The notes under the pieces were generated by a model. That model worked only from the letters and a program-made list of their open reading frames with translations. It was not told the DNA's origin and ran no database searches. Source: Billgrantia zhangzhouensis (GTDB lineage Bacteria > Pseudomonadota > Gammaproteobacteria > Pseudomonadales > Halomonadaceae). From it: a stretch of 64,000 bases of DNA. Below are positions 44,130 to 52,921 of the stretch, piece after piece. A program made the translations under genes and the position numbers. Position 1 is the stretch's first letter. Each line of letters opens with the position of its first letter. The stretch is taken from positions 62,001 to 126,000 of the forward strand of contig NZ_JABFTT010000004.1 in assembly GCF_021404465.1 (NCBI RefSeq). Reading direction: 5' to 3'.

Positions 44130-46193
44130 TCAGGATCGGCCGGCCAGGCGCCGCTGGGTCAGCTCGGCATAATCGGCAAGGATCGATGCAGCCTCGACGA
44201 CTTGGACGCGGTCCACGGGTTCGTCCTCTTCACCTTCTTCTTCACCGCGGGCATCGATCAACTCGTCCAGCGGCTCCAGGTCCAGGGCCTCGCGGCGGCG
44301 GTTTTCGAGAGCCAACTGTTCCGCATCGCGGGCTTCCACTTCGCGCTGGCGCTGCTCACGGTCGAGACTGACGCTGGTGTGCTCCTCGCGCATGCGGCGT
44401 GCGAGTTCCACGCGCTCCTTGAGATAGACGAAGTTGGGGTGGGAGTCGGCCCGCTCGCGATGTCGTGAGCGCAGCGTCTCGAGATACTCCCACGGCTCGC
44501 CGTAGTGGCGATACTGGACCGCCTGGACGGTATCCCACTCCAGTGCGTTGTCCAGGCTGCTCTCGCCGATCCGGTCCGGGTCGATCATGTCGGGGAACAG
44601 GATGTCGGGTTCGACGCCGCGATGCTGGGTACTTTCACCCGAGATGCGGTAGAACTTGGCTCGGGTCAGCTTGATCTGGCCGTGGCTGAGATCGTTCAGA
44701 GTCTGTACGGTGCCCTTGCCGAAGGTGGCGCTGCCCAGCACCAGACCGCGACCGTAATCCTGGATCGCACCGGCGAAGATCTCCGAGGCCGAGGCCGACA
44801 GGCGATTGACCAGCACGGCCAGCGGACCGTCGTAGAGGGTACCGGTCTCGGTGTCGCCGTAGAGGCTGATGCGGCCGCGGGCGTCGCGTACCTGCACGGT
44901 GGGGCCACGGTCGATGAACAGGCCGAGCAGAGAGTTGGCCTCTTGCAGAGCGCCACCGCCGTTGTTGCGCAGGTCGAGCATGATGCCGTCGATACCCTCT
45001 GCCTTGAGTCGCTCGACTTCGCGTGCAACATCGCGGGTGGTGCTGCGAAACTCCTCGGCGCCGGACTGCCAGGCATCGAAGTCGACGTAGAAGGTGGGGA
45101 TGGTGATCACGCCAATGCGCTTGATGTCGTCGTCACGCTCTACTTCGACGATCTCACTCTTGGCCGCTTGTTCTTCGAGGTCCACGGTGTCACGGGTGAT
45201 CTCAATGGTGTGCGAGCGTGTCATGTCCACGGCTTCCGCAGGCACTACCTCGAGGCGTACCACGGTGCCCTTGGGACCGCGGATCAGGTCGACCACTTCG
45301 TCCAGGCGCATGCCGACGACGTTGACGACTTCCCCTTCATCTTCCTGCCCGACGCCGACGATGCGATCGGCGGGCTCGAGCACACCGGCGCGATCCGCCG
45401 GACCGCCGGGCACCAGGCTGGTCACCTTCACGTATTCGCCGTCGGATTGCAGCATGGCACCGATGCCTTCCAGTGACAGCCGCATCTGGATATCGAAGGA
45501 TTCGCCCTGGCGCGGGGAGAGGTATTCGGTATGCGGGTCGATACTGCTGGTCACGGCCGCCATGAACAGACCGAACACGTCTTCTCCATTGGTCTGGCGG
45601 AGCCGCGAGAGTTGGCCTTCGTAGCGCTGGCGCAGATTGTTCGCTACCTGCTCCTCGTCCTGGCCGCTGATGTCCAGGGTCAGGGCTGCGTTCTTCAGAC
45701 GCTTGCGCCACAGGTCGTCGAGTTCCGCCTCGCTGGTGGCCCAGTCGGCGTCGCGGCGGTCGAGATCGAGCCTCATATCGGTTTCGTAGGTGAAGTTCAG
45801 CCCTTGATCGAGGGCGGAGAGCAGCCATTCGAAGCGGCTTTCGGCACGCTCGTGATAGCGCTGGTAGAGCTGGTAGACGGAAGTCAGGTCACCCTCGAAC
45901 AGTATGTCGTCGATGCGCCCCTCGAGATGGCGAAATTCCTCGATGTCGCTCTCCAGCAGGAAGGCGCGCTGGCCGTCGAGGATGTCGAGGTAGCGCTCGA
46001 AGGCCAGTCGCGACCAGGCGTCATCGAGAGCGGTGTCGGCGTAGTGGCCGTAGCGTAACGATTCGGCCACCTCTACCGCGGCCTGCCGTTGGGCATCGCC
46101 GGGCTGGATCTGGGCAAGCGCCAGTTGAGCGCACGACAACAGCAGCACCAGCGTCATGATCGCTGTGTGCCGAATAACGACTAACTGGCTCAT
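44130..46193 (-). CDS. prc: Carboxy-terminal processing (tail-specific) protease
   Basis: A 687-residue periplasmic S41 protease. A signal peptide covers about the first 28 residues (TLVLLLSCAQLALA). The PDZ domain includes LSLEGIGAMLQ and VPGGPADRAGVLEPADRI. The catalytic serine is in NRLSASASEIFAGA and the lysine in ATFGKGTVQTL. A C-terminal DUF3340-like helical region follows. Prc trims C-termini of envelope proteins, including penicillin-binding protein 3 in E. coli. The start at 46193 places the leader correctly; upstream codons have no signal character. It is divergent from apeB. Confidence 0.93.
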   Translation of the reverse strand: MSQLVVIRHTAIMTLVLLLSCAQLALAQIQPGDAQRQAAVEVAESLRYGHYADTALDDAWSRLAFERYLDILDGQRAFLLESDIEEFRHLEGRIDDILFEGDLTSVYQLYQRYHERAESRFEWLLSALDQGLNFTYETDMRLDLDRRDADWATSEAELDDLWRKRLKNAALTLDISGQDEEQVANNLRQRYEGQLSRLRQTNGEDVFGLFMAAVTSSIDPHTEYLSPRQGESFDIQMRLSLEGIGAMLQSDGEYVKVTSLVPGGPADRAGVLEPADRIVGVGQEDEGEVVNVVGMRLDEVVDLIRGPKGTVVRLEVVPAEAVDMTRSHTIEITRDTVDLEEQAAKSEIVEVERDDDIKRIGVITIPTFYVDFDAWQSGAEEFRSTTRDVAREVERLKAEGIDGIMLDLRNNGGGALQEANSLLGLFIDRGPTVQVRDARGRISLYGDTETGTLYDGPLAVLVNRLSASASEIFAGAIQDYGRGLVLGSATFGKGTVQTLNDLSHGQIKLTRAKFYRISGESTQHRGVEPDILFPDMIDPDRIGESSLDNALEWDTVQAVQYRHYGEPWEYLETLRSRHRERADSHPNFVYLKERVELARRMREEHTSVSLDREQRQREVEARDAEQLALENRRREALDLEPLDELIDARGEEEGEEDEPVDRVQVVEAASILADYAELTQRRLAGRS

Positions 46194-46318
46194 CAATGAA
46201 GCACCCCTGGTTTCGTGTACACTTCCTTCCCTAGACAAGCGTATGGCGTGTGAGTTGCCAAGCAGAAACCGCATTGTAGCAGCTCTCGCGCTAACCACGA
46301 CCCCTGATGAGGATCCAC

Positions 46319-47617
46319 ATGTCTCGGGAAGCCCGTCTCGAGCGACTGCTCGATTTTCTGCATCGTTCCCCTACGCCCTGGCATGCCGTGGCGGTAATGG
46401 CCGACCGGCTCGAGGCTGCCGGCTTTCGTCGCCTCGACGAGCGCCAGCCTTGGCAGCTTTCTCCCGGCGAGCGGGTCTTTGCCACGCGTAACGACTCATC
46501 CATCGTGGCGCTGCAGCTGCCTCGGCAGGGACTTGAGTCGCTGCGCATGATTGGTGCCCATACCGATAGCCCTGGCTTGAGGTTGAAGCCCAATGCGGCC
46601 CAGAGTTCGGCGGGCTGGCTGCAGCTCGGCGTCGAACTCTATGGCGGCGTGCTGCTGGCCCCCTGGTACGATCGCGACCTGGGGCTGGCCGGGCGAGTCC
46701 ACGTGCGACATGCCGACGGTCGTATCGAAGGCGTGCTGTTGTGCGTGGACCGGCCGGTCGCCATCATCCCCAGTCTGGCCATCCACCTCGATCGTGAGGT
46801 CAACGCCGGCCGGGCGATCAACGCCCAGACCCAGATGCCGCCGGTTTTCCTGCAGGGCGGAGAAAAAGCCGACCTGCAACGCCTGCTGCTCGAGTGGCTG
46901 GAGGCGCAGCATGGCATCACCGGAGCCGAGATCCTCGATTTCGAGCTGGCACTCTACGATGTGCAGCCGCCGGCACTGGTGGGCGTCGAGCGCGAGCTGA
47001 TAGCGAGCGCCCGCCTGGACAACCTGCTTTCCTGCTTCATCGGCCTGGAAGCGTTGCTGGAGAGCGACGGCAGTCAGGGCGTGGTGCTGGTGGCCAACGA
47101 TCATGAAGAAGTCGGCAGTGCCAGCGCTTGCGGTGCCCAGGGGCCGTTCCTCGGCGACGTCTTGCGTCGTGTGAATGCGCAGCTCGGCGAACCGGGCGAG
47201 GAGGGCTTCATTCGCCTGATCCAGGCCTCGCGAATGATTTCCTGCGATAACGCTCACGCCCTTCACCCCAATTTCACCGACAAGCATGACGCCGCCCATG
47301 GGCCAGCGCTCAATGGTGGTCCGGTGATCAAGGTCAACGCCAACCAGCGCTATGCCACCAACAGCGCTACGTCGGCGCTGTTTCGCGATCTCTGTCGCGA
47401 AGCCGGCGTGCCGGTGCAGACTTTCGTCACCCGTGCCGACATGGGCTGCGGCAGCACCATTGGTCCGATTACCGCCACCGAGCTCGGTGTGCCGACGCTG
47501 GATGTGGGGGTGCCGCAGTGGGCCATGCACTCGATTCGCGAGACGGCGGGCAGCCATGATGTCGAGCATCTGACCCGGGCGCTGATCGCCTTTGCCAACC
47601 GCTCCCAGTTGGTTTGA
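46319..47617 (+). CDS. apeB: M18-family aminopeptidase
   Basis: A 432-residue cytoplasmic dodecamer-type metallo-aminopeptidase. Zinc ligands and catalytic residues are seen in MIGAHTDSPGLRLKP, LVANDHEEVGSAS and the late TRADMGCGSTIGP. Residues DVGVPQWAMHSIRE complete the site. Members release N-terminal, often acidic or aromatic, residues from peptides. The ATG at 46319 has GAGGA upstream; one at 46307 does not. The gene ends 13 bases before a strong bidirectional terminator. Confidence 0.92.
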   Translation: MSREARLERLLDFLHRSPTPWHAVAVMADRLEAAGFRRLDERQPWQLSPGERVFATRNDSSIVALQLPRQGLESLRMIGAHTDSPGLRLKPNAAQSSAGWLQLGVELYGGVLLAPWYDRDLGLAGRVHVRHADGRIEGVLLCVDRPVAIIPSLAIHLDREVNAGRAINAQTQMPPVFLQGGEKADLQRLLLEWLEAQHGITGAEILDFELALYDVQPPALVGVERELIASARLDNLLSCFIGLEALLESDGSQGVVLVANDHEEVGSASACGAQGPFLGDVLRRVNAQLGEPGEEGFIRLIQASRMISCDNAHALHPNFTDKHDAAHGPALNGGPVIKVNANQRYATNSATSALFRDLCREAGVPVQTFVTRADMGCGSTIGPITATELGVPTLDVGVPQWAMHSIRETAGSHDVEHLTRALIAFANRSQLV

Positions 47618-47630
47618 GTCGTCACCACGA

Positions 47631-47664
47631 AAAACCCGGCGCCCATGAGGCGCCGGGTTTTTTT
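47631..47664. terminator. Bidirectional terminator between apeB and tRNA-Met
   Basis: A perfect 11-base stem AACCCGGCGCC/GGCGCCGGGTT with loop CATGA, flanked by A residues on the left and T residues on the right. It serves both apeB and the minus-strand tRNA. Confidence 0.93.
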
Positions 47665-47670
47665 CGATTC

Positions 47671-47747
47671 TGGTGGCTACGCCCTGACTCGAACAGGGGA
47701 CCCCATCATTATGAGTGATGTGCTCTAACCAACTGAGCTACGTAGCC
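47671..47747 (-). tRNA. tRNA-Met (CAT), second copy
   Basis: Reads on the minus strand with the same acceptor GGCTACG/CGTAGCC and anticodon CAT (plus-strand 47711-47713). CCA is encoded. It differs from the copy at 43359 by one D-loop and one T-loop base. Confidence 0.95.
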
Positions 47748-47800
47748 AATCGACGGAGGCGAAGTTTACGGATTCGCCCCCATCAGGTCAAGCTTGAAGG

Positions 47801-48892
47801 CTACACATTGAAGCGGAAGTGGATCACGTCCCCATCCTTGACCACGTACTCCTTGCCCTCGAGGCGCCACTTGCCGGCATCCTTGGCGCCCTGTTCCCCG
47901 CCCAGGGAGACGTAGTCGTCGTAGGCGATGACCTCGGCGCGGATGAAGCCCTTCTGGAAGTCGGTGTGGATCACCCCGGCGGCCTCGGGAGCGGTGGCAC
48001 CCACCTTGACCGTCCAGGCGCGCACTTCCTTCACCCCGGCGGTGAAGTAGGTCTGCAGGCCCAGCAGCTTGTAACCGGCGCGGATCACCCGGTCGAGCCC
48101 GGGCTCTTCCATGCCCATCTCGCCGAGGAACATGGCGCGCTCGTCGTCGTCGAGTTCGGCGATCTCGGCTTCGAGCTGGTTGCACACCGGCACCACCACG
48201 GCGCCTTCCTCGGCGGCAATCTCGTTGACGATATCGAGGTAGGGGTTGTTCTCGAAGCCGTCCTCGTTGACGTTGGCGATGTACATGGTCGGCTTGAGCG
48301 TGAGGAAACCGAAGCTCTTGACCTGGCGCTTCTCGTCGTCGTCGAGGCCGAAGCTCCGCAGCGGCTGGCCCTCGGCCAGGTGCGGCTGGACGCGTTCCAG
48401 GATCGCCTTGGTGGCGATGGCGTCCTTGTCACCGCCCTTGGCTACGCGCACCAGGCGCTGGATGGCTCGCTCGACGGTGTCGAGGTCGGCCAGCGCCAGT
48501 TCCAGATTGATGGTTTCGATATCGGCGCGGGGGTCGACCTGGTTGGCCACGTGGATGACGTTGTCGTTGTCGAAACAGCGCACCACGTGGGCGATGGCCT
48601 GGGTCTCGCGGATGTTGGCCAGGAACTGGTTGCCGAGCCCTTCGCCCTTGGAGGCGCCCGCCACCAGGCCGGCAATGTCGACGAACTCCATGGTGGTGGG
48701 AAGCACCTTCTGCGGCTTCACGATCCCGGCCAGCTTGTCGAGGCGCGGGTCGGGCATCGGCACGATACCGACGTTGGGCTCAATGGTGCAGAAAGGGAAA
48801 TTCTCGGCATCGATGCCGGACTTGGTCAGGGCGTTGAAGAGGGTCGATTTGCCCACGTTGGGCAGGCCGACGATACCGCAGTTGAAACCCAT
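47801..48892 (-). CDS. ychF: Ribosome-associated ATPase YchF
   Basis: A 363-residue Obg-related P-loop protein that prefers ATP. G1 is [18 protein letters not shown]3 is [19 protein letters not shown] and the altered G4 is NVNED in place of NKxD, the basis for ATP preference. A TGS domain closes the chain ([14 protein letters not shown]). It binds ribosomes and affects oxidative-stress responses in other bacteria. It lies downstream of pth on the same strand, the usual gammaproteobacterial pairing. Confidence 0.96.
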   Translation of the reverse strand: MGFNCGIVGLPNVGKSTLFNALTKSGIDAENFPFCTIEPNVGIVPMPDPRLDKLAGIVKPQKVLPTTMEFVDIAGLVAGASKGEGLGNQFLANIRETQAIAHVVRCFDNDNVIHVANQVDPRADIETINLELALADLDTVERAIQRLVRVAKGGDKDAIATKAILERVQPHLAEGQPLRSFGLDDDEKRQVKSFGFLTLKPTMYIANVNEDGFENNPYLDIVNEIAAEEGAVVVPVCNQLEAEIAELDDDERAMFLGEMGMEEPGLDRVIRAGYKLLGLQTYFTAGVKEVRAWTVKVGATAPEAAGVIHTDFQKGFIRAEVIAYDDYVSLGGEQGAKDAGKWRLEGKEYVVKDGDVIHFRFNV

Positions 48893-48963
48893 GATGTTGT
48901 CCTGAGTGAGATGGCGGATGGCGTTCGCAGCGGGCTCTATTCTAGATCAGCCGGGGAGCCGGA

Positions 48964-49545
48964 TCAGCCCGAGAAGCTGTGCAGTCGGCTCATGGCTCGC
49001 GCCCATTCGCCCGATACGGCAAGCGGAAGCGTGGCCAGGCACTCGTTGAGTGCGGCGCCGATGGCTTCGAGTTCCGCCTTGCCGGGGCGACCGAGCACGT
49101 AATTCGTGACCTGATGCGAGTTACCGGGGTGGCCGATGCCGATGCGCAGGCGATTGAAGCCCTTCTCGCCCAGCGCGCTAATGATGTCGCGCAGGCCGTT
49201 GTGGCCGCCGTGGCCACCGCCCTGCTTGTAGCGGGCCGAACCAGGGGGAATGTCCAGCTCGTCGTGAGCCACCAGCAGCTCATCCGGGGCGATCTTGTAG
49301 AACTGGCACAGGGCCGCCACCGCGGCACCGCTGCGATTCATGAAGGTAGTGGGTTCGAGTAGATGCAGTTCCTGGCCGTCGAGCCGCACCTTGGCATACA
49401 GGCCGAGGAACTTCTTCTCGGGGCGCAGCTCGGTGCCGGCCTGGCGGGCCAGGATTTCCACCAGCCAGGCGCCGGCGTTGTGGCGTGTGGCGGCGTACCC
49501 GTCACCGGGATTGCCCAGCCCGATGATCGCCTTGATCTGGGGCAT
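48964..49545 (-). CDS. pth: Peptidyl-tRNA hydrolase
   Basis: A 193-residue enzyme that frees tRNAs from prematurely released peptidyl-tRNA. Conserved residues appear as IIGLGNPG (Asn), TRHNAGAWLVE (catalytic His), VAHDELDIPPG (Asp) and GGHGGHNGLRDII (Asn). The length matches E. coli Pth (194). It stands between rplY and ychF. Confidence 0.96.
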   Translation of the reverse strand: MPQIKAIIGLGNPGDGYAATRHNAGAWLVEILARQAGTELRPEKKFLGLYAKVRLDGQELHLLEPTTFMNRSGAAVAALCQFYKIAPDELLVAHDELDIPPGSARYKQGGGHGGHNGLRDIISALGEKGFNRLRIGIGHPGNSHQVTNYVLGRPGKAELEAIGAALNECLATLPLAVSGEWARAMSRLHSFSG

Positions 49546-49596
49546 GCGGGGTCTCCAAACGAAAACAAGCGCCGCAGCGCTTGATGGGACCGGGAA

Positions 49597-49620
49597 GGGG
49601 CCGCCCGCTTGGGCGACCCC
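49597..49620 (-). terminator. GC-rich hairpin after rplY
   Basis: On the minus strand, a ten-base stem with one wobble (GGGGTCGCCC/GGGCGGCCCC) and loop AAGC, eleven bases past the rplY stop. It is followed by TTCCCGG, so termination strength is doubtful. Confidence 0.45.
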
Positions 49621-49631
49621 TGCGGGGCAGC

Positions 49632-50273
49632 TTACTCGGCGCTACCTTCACCTTCCTCGCCTTCACCTTCGCCTTCGTCAGCCTCGCTGCGACCCTTGGG
49701 CTTGGTGATGCTCAGTACGGCGTTGTCGTGATCCGCACCGTGAGTCAGCTCGACCAGGGTGACGCCGGCCGGCAGCTTGAGGTCGGAGAGGTGCAGGGTG
49801 GTGCCCATCTCGACGTTGCTGATGTCGACTTCGAGGAAGTCGGGCAGATCCTTCGGCAGGCAGCTGATCTGGACCTCGTTGGAGAGCACGTGCAGTTCGC
49901 CACCCTGGTCCTTGATGCCCTTGGACTTCTCCTCGCCCACCACGTGCAGCGGCACGTTGATGGTGATCTCGTGGGTGGCGTCCACGCGCATGAAGTCGGC
50001 GTGGGTGATCAGCGGCTTGTACGGATGACGCTGCAGGTCACGCACCACCACCTGCTCGCTCTTGCCGTCGATGACCAGATTGAGCACGGAGGAGAAGAAG
50101 GACTCGTCCTCGATGGCCTTGTAGAACGCGGCCTTCTCGACGGAAATCGGCTGCGGAGCCTTCTCGCCACCGTAAACGATGGCCGGCACCTGGAGGTTCG
50201 AACGACGCAGGCGGCGGCTCGCACCTTTCCCCAGGTCGTTACGAACGCTGGCATTGAGTGTGAAATCGGACAT
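49632..50273 (-). CDS. rplY: Ribosomal protein L25 (general stress protein Ctc form)
   Basis: A 213-residue long-form bL25. The N-terminal 95 residues bind 5S rRNA ([13 protein letters not shown], then [22 protein letters not shown]). The rest is the CTC beta domain. The chain ends in an acidic low-complexity tail of glutamate, glycine and alanine. It sits between prs and pth as in many gammaproteobacteria. Confidence 0.95.
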   Translation of the reverse strand: MSDFTLNASVRNDLGKGASRRLRRSNLQVPAIVYGGEKAPQPISVEKAAFYKAIEDESFFSSVLNLVIDGKSEQVVVRDLQRHPYKPLITHADFMRVDATHEITINVPLHVVGEEKSKGIKDQGGELHVLSNEVQISCLPKDLPDFLEVDISNVEMGTTLHLSDLKLPAGVTLVELTHGADHDNAVLSITKPKGRSEADEGEGEGEEGEGSAE

Positions 50274-50385
50274 GATATTGCCTCTTGCTGAATGTAAGGG
50301 AGGCGTGCAACCCGCGACCTGATCGCTACGCTTCCCGAAAGCCCCGTGGGGGCGCTACTCCGGCGCCATGTTCCTGCTGAGAGTC

Positions 50386-51327
50386 TCAGTGGAACATGGC
50401 GCTGACGGATTCCTCGTTGCTGACGCGGCGGATCGCCTCGGCGATCAGGCCCGCCACGCTGAGCTGACGAATCTTGCCGCTGCGACGGGCAACGTCGGAC
50501 AGCGGTATGGTATCGGTCACCACCACCTCATCGAGTACCGAGCCGGTGATGTTCTCCACCGCCGGGCCGGACAGGATCGGGTGGGTAGCATAGGCTACCA
50601 CGCGCCGCGCGCCGTGGTCCTTCAGGGCATCGCCGGCCTTGCACAGGGTGCCGGCGGTATCGATCATGTCGTCCACCACCACGCAGGTGCGGTTCTCGAT
50701 CTCGCCGATGATGTGCATCACCTGGGCCTGGTTGGCCTGGGGACGCCGCTTGTCGATGATGGCGAGGTCGGCGTTGAGCTGTTTGGCGATGGCGCGAGCG
50801 CGCACCACGCCGCCTACGTCGGGCGATACTACCACCAGGTCGTCGTAGTTCTGGCGCTCGATGTCATCGAGCAGGATCGGCGAGCCGTAGACGTTATCCA
50901 CCGGCACGTCGAAGAAGCCCTGGATCTGGTCGGCGTGCAGGTCCATGGTCATGACACGATCGACGCCGGCCTTGACCATCATGTCGGCCACTACCTTGGC
51001 TGAGATCGGGACTCGGGCAGAGCGTACCCGCCGGTCCTGACGCGCGTAGCCGAAGTAGGGCACCACGGCGGTGATCCGGGTGGCCGAGGCGCGCCGCAGG
51101 GCATCCACCATCAGGATCAGTTCCATCAGGTTGTCGTTGGTCGGCGCGCAGGTGGACTGCAGAATGAAGACGTCCTTGCCGCGAACGTTCTCGTTGATCT
51201 CGACCGCGATTTCGCCATCGCTGAACTGCCCGACCGTGGCATTACCCATACGAGTATCGAGACTCTCGGCGATCTTCTGGGCGAGCTCGGGGTTGGCATT
51301 CCCGGCAAAAACCATCAATTTTGACAC
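50386..51327 (-). CDS. prs: Ribose-phosphate pyrophosphokinase
   Basis: A 313-residue PRPP synthase feeding nucleotides, histidine, tryptophan and [18 protein letters not shown] opens the chain. [19 protein letters not shown] is the flexible ATP loop, [19 protein letters not shown] carries the metal-binding histidine, and [17 protein letters not shown] is the PRPP-binding signature. It lies 93 bases downstream of ispE; no tRNA gene was found in that gap. Confidence 0.96.
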   Translation of the reverse strand: MSKLMVFAGNANPELAQKIAESLDTRMGNATVGQFSDGEIAVEINENVRGKDVFILQSTCAPTNDNLMELILMVDALRRASATRITAVVPYFGYARQDRRVRSARVPISAKVVADMMVKAGVDRVMTMDLHADQIQGFFDVPVDNVYGSPILLDDIERQNYDDLVVVSPDVGGVVRARAIAKQLNADLAIIDKRRPQANQAQVMHIIGEIENRTCVVVDDMIDTAGTLCKAGDALKDHGARRVVAYATHPILSGPAVENITGSVLDEVVVTDTIPLSDVARRSGKIRQLSVAGLIAEAIRRVSNEESVSAMFH

Positions 51328-51420
51328 GCGCGTCCACCTATGCAGTGTTGGGGAGCTCCGCAGGCGATGAGGCTTTACCGTCAGCGCGGTGGTCGGACCG
51401 GGCGCTGGCTGGCGGCATGT

Positions 51421-52308
51421 TCATCTACCTAGAGCAGCATGTAGCGGGGAGAGGTTCAGGCCACGGGCCGTGAAAGCAGTATAGCGGTCCGGCAGGTCGG
51501 CCAGTAGACGCTTCGCATCGGCTCTCGAATCGAGCCAGGCGAAGACACAGGCACCGGTTCCCGTCAGCATGGCGGGTGCCCGGCTACCAAGCCAGTCGAG
51601 TGCTTCGGCGACAGGCGGATAGAGTGACCTGACCGTCGGCTCGCAGTCGTTGTGCCAGCTGGGCGCTCCCCCCTGCAGTGCGCGCGCCATGGTAATCGGG
51701 GCAGTGTCACGTGTCAATTGCGGTGCTCCGAACACGGCGGCGGTGGCGACCTCAATGCGAGGGTGCACGACCACGAACCAGGGGGTGTCGAGCGCCACCG
51801 GCGTGAGCTTCTCGCCGATACCTTCGGCCCAGGCGGCCTGGCCGTGTACGAACACCGGCACGTCGGCGCCGAGCTGCAGGCCGAGTTCGGCCAAGCGGCC
51901 GAGGGGAAGCTCCAGTTGCCAGAGGCGGTCGAGCCCGAGCAGCGTAGTGGCGGCGTTGCTGCTGCCGCCGCCAAGGCCGCCGCCCATGGGCAGGCGCTTG
52001 GTCAATTGAATGTCGGTGCCCAGGGAGCAGCCACTCTCCGCTTGCAACAGCCGGGCTGCCCGCACGATCAAATTGTCGCTGTCGGGCACGCCCGGCAGGC
52101 CGGGCGTCAGGCGGACCTCGCCATCCTGACGCAACTGAAAGCGCAGCTCGTCGCCATGGTCGAGAAACTGGAACAGCGTCTGCAGCTTGTGATAGCCGTC
52201 CGCTCGGCGGCCGATGATATGCAGTAGGCGATTGAGCTTGGCCGGTGCCGGCAGGGTGAGTGCGTTCATCGGCTGGCTCGGTGCGCTTCTTTGCGGCTGC
52301 TCAGTCAT
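51421..52308 (-). CDS. ispE: 4-diphosphocytidyl-2-C-methyl-D-erythritol kinase
   Basis: A GHMP kinase of the MEP isoprenoid pathway. PAPAKLNRLLHIIGRRADGYH at the start and the ATP loop PMGGGLGGGSSNAA are diagnostic; TGTGACVFA lies near the end. Two starts are possible. The ATG at 52308 overlaps lolB by eight bases and gives 295 residues. The ATG at 52269 gives 282, nearer the usual length. The first is listed because of the overlap with lolB; the second is quite possible. Confidence 0.93.
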   Translation of the reverse strand: MTEQPQRSAPSQPMNALTLPAPAKLNRLLHIIGRRADGYHKLQTLFQFLDHGDELRFQLRQDGEVRLTPGLPGVPDSDNLIVRAARLLQAESGCSLGTDIQLTKRLPMGGGLGGGSSNAATTLLGLDRLWQLELPLGRLAELGLQLGADVPVFVHGQAAWAEGIGEKLTPVALDTPWFVVVHPRIEVATAAVFGAPQLTRDTAPITMARALQGGAPSWHNDCEPTVRSLYPPVAEALDWLGSRAPAMLTGTGACVFAWLDSRADAKRLLADLPDRYTAFTARGLNLSPLHAALGR

Positions 52309-52921
52309 CAATGGCGGGGCGCCACTCGGTGACTACCAGGGTGACGCTGAGGTCGTCGTATTCCATGCTCAGGCGTCGCGGCAGCCACAGCGATTCGACC
52401 TGGGCCCAGTCGCGATAGACGATCTGCCAGCCATCCTGCTCGAGTTGCTGGGGAAAGCCGCGCTCGTCGCGTTCGAGACGGTAGTCGCTGTGGTCGGCAG
52501 GCAGGCCGCGAATCCAGTCGGACAGCGAGCTGACCGGCAGCGACCAACCCAACTGCTGCTGCATCAGGGATTCTGGGGAGGAGGCTTCGAAGCGGCCCTC
52601 GGCGTTGGTCAGGGTGAAGCGTCCCTCGCGCCCTTCGAGCAGGTTGCGGCCGCTGCCGAAGGGGCCGCTGATCAGCATGCGGTAATAATGTGGATGCTGA
52701 CTCCAGTCGAGGTTGGCGCTGGTCGTCTCCCGGGAGGTGCGCAACCCGGCCTTGCCGATCAGGATCCAGGTATCAAGCGCCTCCAGGCGTTCCTGCTGGG
52801 CTTGCCATTGGTCGGCCGAGCGTCCGTCGTCCGGTGTCGTGCCCGGTGTGGCGCAGCCAGCCAGCAGGGCAAGGGCGAGGCTCATGGCAAACCAGCGTAT
52901 CGCGAGAGTGGGGCGTCTCAT
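52301..52921 (-). CDS. lolB: Outer-membrane lipoprotein insertion protein LolB
   Basis: A 206-residue lipoprotein that receives lipoproteins from LolA and inserts them in the outer membrane. The lipobox LLAGC puts the lipidated cysteine at residue 23, followed by alanine, not the aspartate inner-membrane retention signal. WILIGKAGLRT and a later ISGPFGSGRNLLEG are typical. It overlaps the upstream TPR gene as ATGA. Confidence 0.92.
   Translation of the reverse strand: MRRPTLAIRWFAMSLALALLAGCATPGTTPDDGRSADQWQAQQERLEALDTWILIGKAGLRTSRETTSANLDWSQHPHYYRMLISGPFGSGRNLLEGREGRFTLTNAEGRFEASSPESLMQQQLGWSLPVSSLSDWIRGLPADHSDYRLERDERGFPQQLEQDGWQIVYRDWAQVESLWLPRRLSMEYDDLSVTLVVTEWRPAIDD

Noticed and set aside
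47819..49102. A 427-codon frame opposite ychF and the end of pth
   Set aside because: Antisense to two essential conserved genes; composition reflects codon bias only.
51328..51420. A tRNA gene between ispE and prs, as found in some gammaproteobacteria
   Set aside because: I could fold no acceptor or anticodon arm in these 93 bases.
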